In this document: one piece after another, positions 5,655-8,393 of the stretch
Layout of the letters: the number at the start of each line of letters is the position of its first letter
Numbering within the stretch: the first letter of the stretch is position 1
Assembly: GCA_027296045.1 (NCBI GenBank)
Contig: JAPUJS010000172.1
Coordinates: forward strand, 1-8,393
Source: a bacterium
GTDB taxonomy: Bacteria; Latescibacterota; UBA2968
Direction of reading: 5' to 3'
DNA length: 8,393 nt
Translations under genes and position numbers: made by a program
Notes under the pieces: generated by a model
Database searches by the model: none
Told to the model about the DNA's origin: nothing
What the model saw: the letters and a program-made list of their open reading frames with translations, nothing else

Positions 5655-6395
5655 ATGCCCGATCAACTTGCTGGAAAAATAGCTGTCGTCACAGGTGGAG
5701 GCCGCGGTATCGGACGGTCCATCGCCATTGCCTATGCCCGGGAGGGTGCCGATTTGTGCCTGGTATCTCGCACCCAGAATCAGTTGGATGAAGTCGCAGG
5801 CGAAATCCAGGCCCTGGGCCAAAAGGCCCTCACCATCTCTGCCGACGTCACCAACCCCGATCAGGTCCGGGCCCTGGCAGAACAAATCAAAAATGAAGTT
5901 GGCAGAATCGATATCCTGGTCAACAATGCCGGGGGTGGCATTGAAAAAAATTCCATTCTCGAAAGCGACCCCGAAACCTGGATCCAGGACGTCACCGTGA
6001 ACCTCACCAGCGTTTACCTGGTCACCCATGCCCTGCTTCCCCTGATGATCGAATCCGGAGGCGGACACATCATCAACACCGGCTCCGGCATGGGACACCG
6101 CTCCACCCCCACGCATTCTGCCTATCACGTGGGCAAGGCGGGTCTGTGGATGTTCACCCAGTGTTTGGCCGAAGAAGTCTGGGAACACGGCATCAACGTC
6201 AACGAACTCATCCCTGGTCCCGTCGCTACCCATCTCACCCAGGGCCGAATGGAAGTGGGCGGCCCCCCACCTTTCGCCCCGAGTGAATATGTGAAAAGCC
6301 CCGACGACGTGGTCCCCCTGGCCCTCTTCCTGGCCACCCAGCCTCCCGGCGGCCCAACCGCGCAATCTTTCAGTCTCACCCGCCGTCCCATTTGA
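5655..6395 (+). CDS. Classical SDR family NAD(P)-dependent oxidoreductase (second tandem copy)
   Basis: This 246-aa paralogue of the preceding gene has all classical SDR elements: TGGGRGIG at residues 13-20, NNAG at 90-93, Asn116, and the triad Ser144, Tyr157 and Lys161 (YHVGK). By eye it shares roughly three quarters of its residues with the first copy. From NNAG through VNEL the two are almost the same. They diverge in the N-terminal third and in the substrate loop (ATHLTQGRMEVGGPPPFAP here, ASRDPSRVGATSGFAP in the first copy). That pattern suggests the same chemistry with a shifted substrate preference. The unusual PTAQSFSLxRRPI end is shared. The gene closes the plus-strand string, and its stop is 9 nt from the stop of the convergent deacetylase gene. 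Substrate and cofactor preference cannot be read from sequence. Confidence 0.92.
   Translation: MPDQLAGKIAVVTGGGRGIGRSIAIAYAREGADLCLVSRTQNQLDEVAGEIQALGQKALTISADVTNPDQVRALAEQIKNEVGRIDILVNNAGGGIEKNSILESDPETWIQDVTVNLTSVYLVTHALLPLMIESGGGHIINTGSGMGHRSTPTHSAYHVGKAGLWMFTQCLAEEVWEHGINVNELIPGPVATHLTQGRMEVGGPPPFAPSEYVKSPDDVVPLALFLATQPPGGPTAQSFSLTRRPI
6069..6194 (+). repeat. Near-identical block shared with first SDR copy (second copy)
   Basis: Counterpart of 5295-5420, with exact 32-nt and 33-nt matches at its two ends. Either strong constraint on the active-site region or recent gene conversion could explain it. Confidence 0.8.
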
Positions 6396-6404
6396 CCGTC
6401 AGAA

Positions 6405-7433
6405 TCAGATACGCACTTCAAATCCCGTCAGCACCTGAACCACGCACAAACCCATCGCGTCGAGATGATAGCCCCCTTCCTGCACAAATAATGTTGGCCG
6501 ATTCATCTGCCGGATCTCCCTTCCTATGTCTGCAAACACCTCAAGAGGCACATCGAAATCGCCCAAAGGATCCTCCTGATAAATATCAACGCCCAGTGAG
6601 ACCACCAGAAAGGCGGGATCAAATTGAGAAATCATTTCCAGGGCATCCCCTAACACAGCCAGATAATCGGACCCGTTCACATCTTCTCCCAATGGAAAAT
6701 TCCGGTTCATCCCCCGTCCCCGCCCTTCGCCTCGTTCCTCTTCAAAGCCCGAAAAAAACGGATAGGCCCGGTTGGGATCGGCGTGAATCGAGACAAAAAG
6801 CACCGCATCCGAATCATAAAAAATGGCCTGGGTCCCATTGCCATGGTGATAGTCCACATCCAGAATCGCGGTTTTCCCCGCCCGACCAAGCGCCTGAGCC
6901 GCAATCGCCGCATTGTTCAAATAGCAATAACCCCCATACAGATTGCCGGCCGCATGGTGACCCGGTGGTCGACACAGCGCGTAGGCTGCCGGTTCTCCTT
7001 CCGCGAGCAGAGCGCCCCCGGTCAATGCACATTGCGCAGCCGATAGGGCCGCCTCAAAGGTGCCTGCGACAATTGGAGTTTGGGTTTCAAAACAAAAATA
7101 CCCGGCCTGCCGCCAGATCGGTTCGGGTTTTCCGGTCAGAGAACCCATTGCAAACGTATCCGGAATAATGCCTAAGTGTCCGGTTTCCTCCGGCGCTTCC
7201 CATGACGAATGGGCGTGTTCCAGAAAATGCAAATACGCATCCTCATGAACCGCCCGAATCGGCCCCCGACCAAATTCCCGAGGGTTCACAATCGACAAAC
7301 CACCTGCTTCTCCAACGGCCGCCAAAATCCGATCCACCCGTTCGGGCACTTCAGTCGCTTCCCTCAGACCCGTTGACAAAAGCTGAAAAGGTGGATGATG
7401 GCCTTGATGGACCTCGGAATAAATCACCTGCAT
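6405..7433 (-). CDS. Acetylpolyamine amidohydrolase / histone-deacetylase family zinc hydrolase
   Basis: This 342-aa arginase-fold metal-dependent deacetylase is predicted to be cytosolic. It is expected to remove acetyl (or similar acyl) groups from amines such as acetylated polyamines. With the start at 7433 (MQVIYSEVH) the active site is complete: the His159-His160 pair in CRPPGHHAAG, zinc ligands Asp194 and His196 in LDVDYHHGNG, Asp283 in SLGVDIYQEDPLGDF, and transition-state Tyr322 in EGGY. These positions, the SLGVD...DP motif and the length closely follow bacterial acetylpolyamine amidohydrolase rather than class I HDACs. The ~30-residue insert around 78-110 matches where those enzymes carry their dimerisation/specificity loop. 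A GTG start at 7487 would overlap the ABC-F gene and add residues without family likeness, so 7433 is preferred; its ribosome-binding site is only a G-run. The ABC-F stop lies 34 nt upstream, suggesting co-transcription. Acetoin-utilisation-type or other acylamine substrates remain possible. Confidence 0.9.
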   Translation of the reverse strand: MQVIYSEVHQGHHPPFQLLSTGLREATEVPERVDRILAAVGEAGGLSIVNPREFGRGPIRAVHEDAYLHFLEHAHSSWEAPEETGHLGIIPDTFAMGSLTGKPEPIWRQAGYFCFETQTPIVAGTFEAALSAAQCALTGGALLAEGEPAAYALCRPPGHHAAGNLYGGYCYLNNAAIAAQALGRAGKTAILDVDYHHGNGTQAIFYDSDAVLFVSIHADPNRAYPFFSGFEEERGEGRGRGMNRNFPLGEDVNGSDYLAVLGDALEMISQFDPAFLVVSLGVDIYQEDPLGDFDVPLEVFADIGREIRQMNRPTLFVQEGGYHLDAMGLCVVQVLTGFEVRI

Positions 7434-7467
7434 CGCACAAACCCCCGTTGGGATATCCAGAATTGCT

Positions 7468-8393
7468 TTAGAGCCGTTCCAACCCACCCGCTTTCAACAT
7501 CCAGATCTCATCGGCCACCTCGCTCACAAACCGGCGGTCGTGGCTGACCGCAATATAGCCACCGGGAAAGGCCTTCAGGAGACTTTCCAGAACCTCTACA
7601 GACTCAATATCCAAATGCGTGGTCGGCTCATCCAGCACCATAAATTCCACCCGCTCCAAAATCATCTTCACAATCGCCCCCCGCATCCGCTCCCCATAGC
7701 TCAACGTTTCCACAGGCTGCAGTACCTGGTCTCGCCGTAACTTCGCCCCGCCCAAAAACTGCCGGATCTCGCTTTCCGAAACACCAGTATGGAGAAAGTT
7801 ATGTAAAAATACCGGTTGCTCATAAAACCCGACAAGCCCCTGCGTCACATATCCGATCTTCACACCTGGGTTTGAATAAAATGTGCCGTGATCGGGGTCC
7901 AACCTACCCATCAAAATATCCAATAAAGTCGTCTTTCCCGATCCATTTTCCCCCATCAGGGCAAAACGATCCCTTGTCTCCAGCATCAAATTCAATCCAT
8001 CCAACACCGTTTGGTCCCCGTATGTTTTGTAGATATCCTCTAACCGAACCACCTGACGCCTGCCAACGTCATACGCAGGAAATTGCAGGGCCACCGGTTT
8101 TTCAATCCACGGCTTCTCCGACTCCAGTTCCGCCTTCTGGCGCTCCAACCGCCGCTCCATGGCCTTGGCACTTTTCATCACCTTTGCGGCCAGCCGCCTC
8201 GAAGACGAATCAATCGTCTCATTCTCCCGCTGTACCCCCCAGCCCATCCGCCGCCGCATCGCCTCTTGAAGCGACTGAATCTTTTTGCGCAACACCACCG
8301 CCTTTTCCACCTGTGCCTGAAACGTCCGCTCCTTGTGTTCCAGGGCAAGTGAATATCCGCCCCGAACCACACTCAAATGGCCGCGTTCCAGAT
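7468..8393 (-). CDS. ABC-F family ATPase, C-terminal half (partial, N-terminus beyond right edge)
   Basis: The frame stays open to the edge, so the first ABC domain and true start lie outside the window. The visible 307 residues begin LERGHLSVVRGGYSLALEHKE, the typical end of the first ABC domain plus inter-domain region of ABC-F proteins. A basic, probably coiled-coil linker (~25-95) follows, then a complete second ATPase domain. That domain has Walker A GENGSGKTT (~147-155), signature LSYGERMR (~230), Walker B plus D-loop FMVLDEPTTHLD (~250-261) and His-switch SHDRRF (~284). No membrane segments are present, consistent with ABC-F proteins, which act on the ribosome (translation factors or antibiotic-protection proteins) rather than in transport. 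The signature has Tyr and Glu in place of the common LSGGQ/LSGGE. The next gene on this strand starts 34 nt after the stop. Subfamily (EttA-, Uup-, YheS- or resistance-like) cannot be decided without the missing half. Confidence 0.9.
   Translation of the reverse strand, partial: LERGHLSVVRGGYSLALEHKERTFQAQVEKAVVLRKKIQSLQEAMRRRMGWGVQRENETIDSSSRRLAAKVMKSAKAMERRLERQKAELESEKPWIEKPVALQFPAYDVGRRQVVRLEDIYKTYGDQTVLDGLNLMLETRDRFALMGENGSGKTTLLDILMGRLDPDHGTFYSNPGVKIGYVTQGLVGFYEQPVFLHNFLHTGVSESEIRQFLGGAKLRRDQVLQPVETLSYGERMRGAIVKMILERVEFMVLDEPTTHLDIESVEVLESLLKAFPGGYIAVSHDRRFVSEVADEIWMLKAGGLERL

Noticed and set aside
5649..6365. 238-aa minus-strand frame opposite the second SDR gene, with a counterpart (4860-5324) opposite the first
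   Set aside because: The two antisense frames resemble each other only because the sense genes are paralogues, so shared antisense sequence is not independent evidence.
6392..7168. 258-aa plus-strand frame opposite the deacetylase gene
   Set aside because: It is low-complexity, rich in Pro, Arg and Ser, and lies opposite a gene with all HDAC-family active-site motifs.
7434..7487. GTG at 7487 as start of the deacetylase
   Set aside because: It overlaps the ABC-F gene end, and the added 18 residues do not resemble the family, whose N-terminus matches MQVIYSE-like sequence at 7433.
1..8393. CRISPR array, tRNA, rRNA, insertion sequence or phage genes
   Set aside because: No regularly spaced short repeats, tRNA-like cloverleaf, terminal inverted repeats or transposase/integrase-like translations were seen on either strand.

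Overview
The window looks like part of a Gram-negative-type, moderately GC-rich environmental bacterial chromosome. The genes are close-packed and mostly metabolic: a cytosolic cysteine aminopeptidase, a secreted CocE/NonD-type hydrolase, several short-chain dehydrogenases, an acetylpolyamine-deacetylase-like enzyme and an ABC-F ATPase. I cannot name the organism. The mix (CocE/NonD hydrolases, many SDRs, an enolase-superfamily remnant) is common in catabolically rich uncultured phyla, but that is a weak inference. No tRNA, rRNA, CRISPR array, transposase or phage gene was seen.

Layout. Positions 1-557 (+) hold a DUF2442 plus XRE-type helix-turn-helix protein that is more AT-rich than its neighbours and may begin outside the window. 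Positions 641-675 form a GC-rich hairpin with a T-rich tail, the likely terminator of that gene. Positions 679-707 are a possible sigma-70 promoter. Positions 729-833 look like the last ~35 codons of a lost mandelate racemase/muconate lactonizing (enolase-superfamily) gene. A five-part plus-strand gene string follows: a PepC/bleomycin-hydrolase-type aminopeptidase (845-2188), one continuous reading frame joining a signal-peptide CocE/NonD hydrolase to an NAD-dependent epimerase-like protein (2202-4823), and two tandem paralogous SDR oxidoreductases (4878-5612 and 5655-6395). The minus strand then carries an acetylpolyamine amidohydrolase/histone-deacetylase-family enzyme (7433 down to 6405). 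Upstream of it, and running off the right edge, is the C-terminal half of an ABC-F ATPase (8393 down to 7468).

How it fits together. The short gaps (13, 54 and 42 nt) and clear Shine-Dalgarno sequences suggest that pepC, the hydrolase/epimerase and the two SDRs are co-transcribed, plausibly from the 679-707 promoter. The content suggests peptide/amide turnover plus oxidoreductase steps on an unidentified substrate. The minus-strand ABC-F and deacetylase genes are 34 nt apart and form a second transcription unit, converging on the first with only 9 nt between stop codons.

Most notable points. The secreted-hydrolase/cytosolic-epimerase reading frame is contradictory as a single protein, and the second part keeps its own ATG and ribosome-binding-like site. 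The hydrolase has Asn where the catalytic His is expected. An enolase-superfamily tail has been left behind in front of pepC. I did not find a convincing new multi-gene system.
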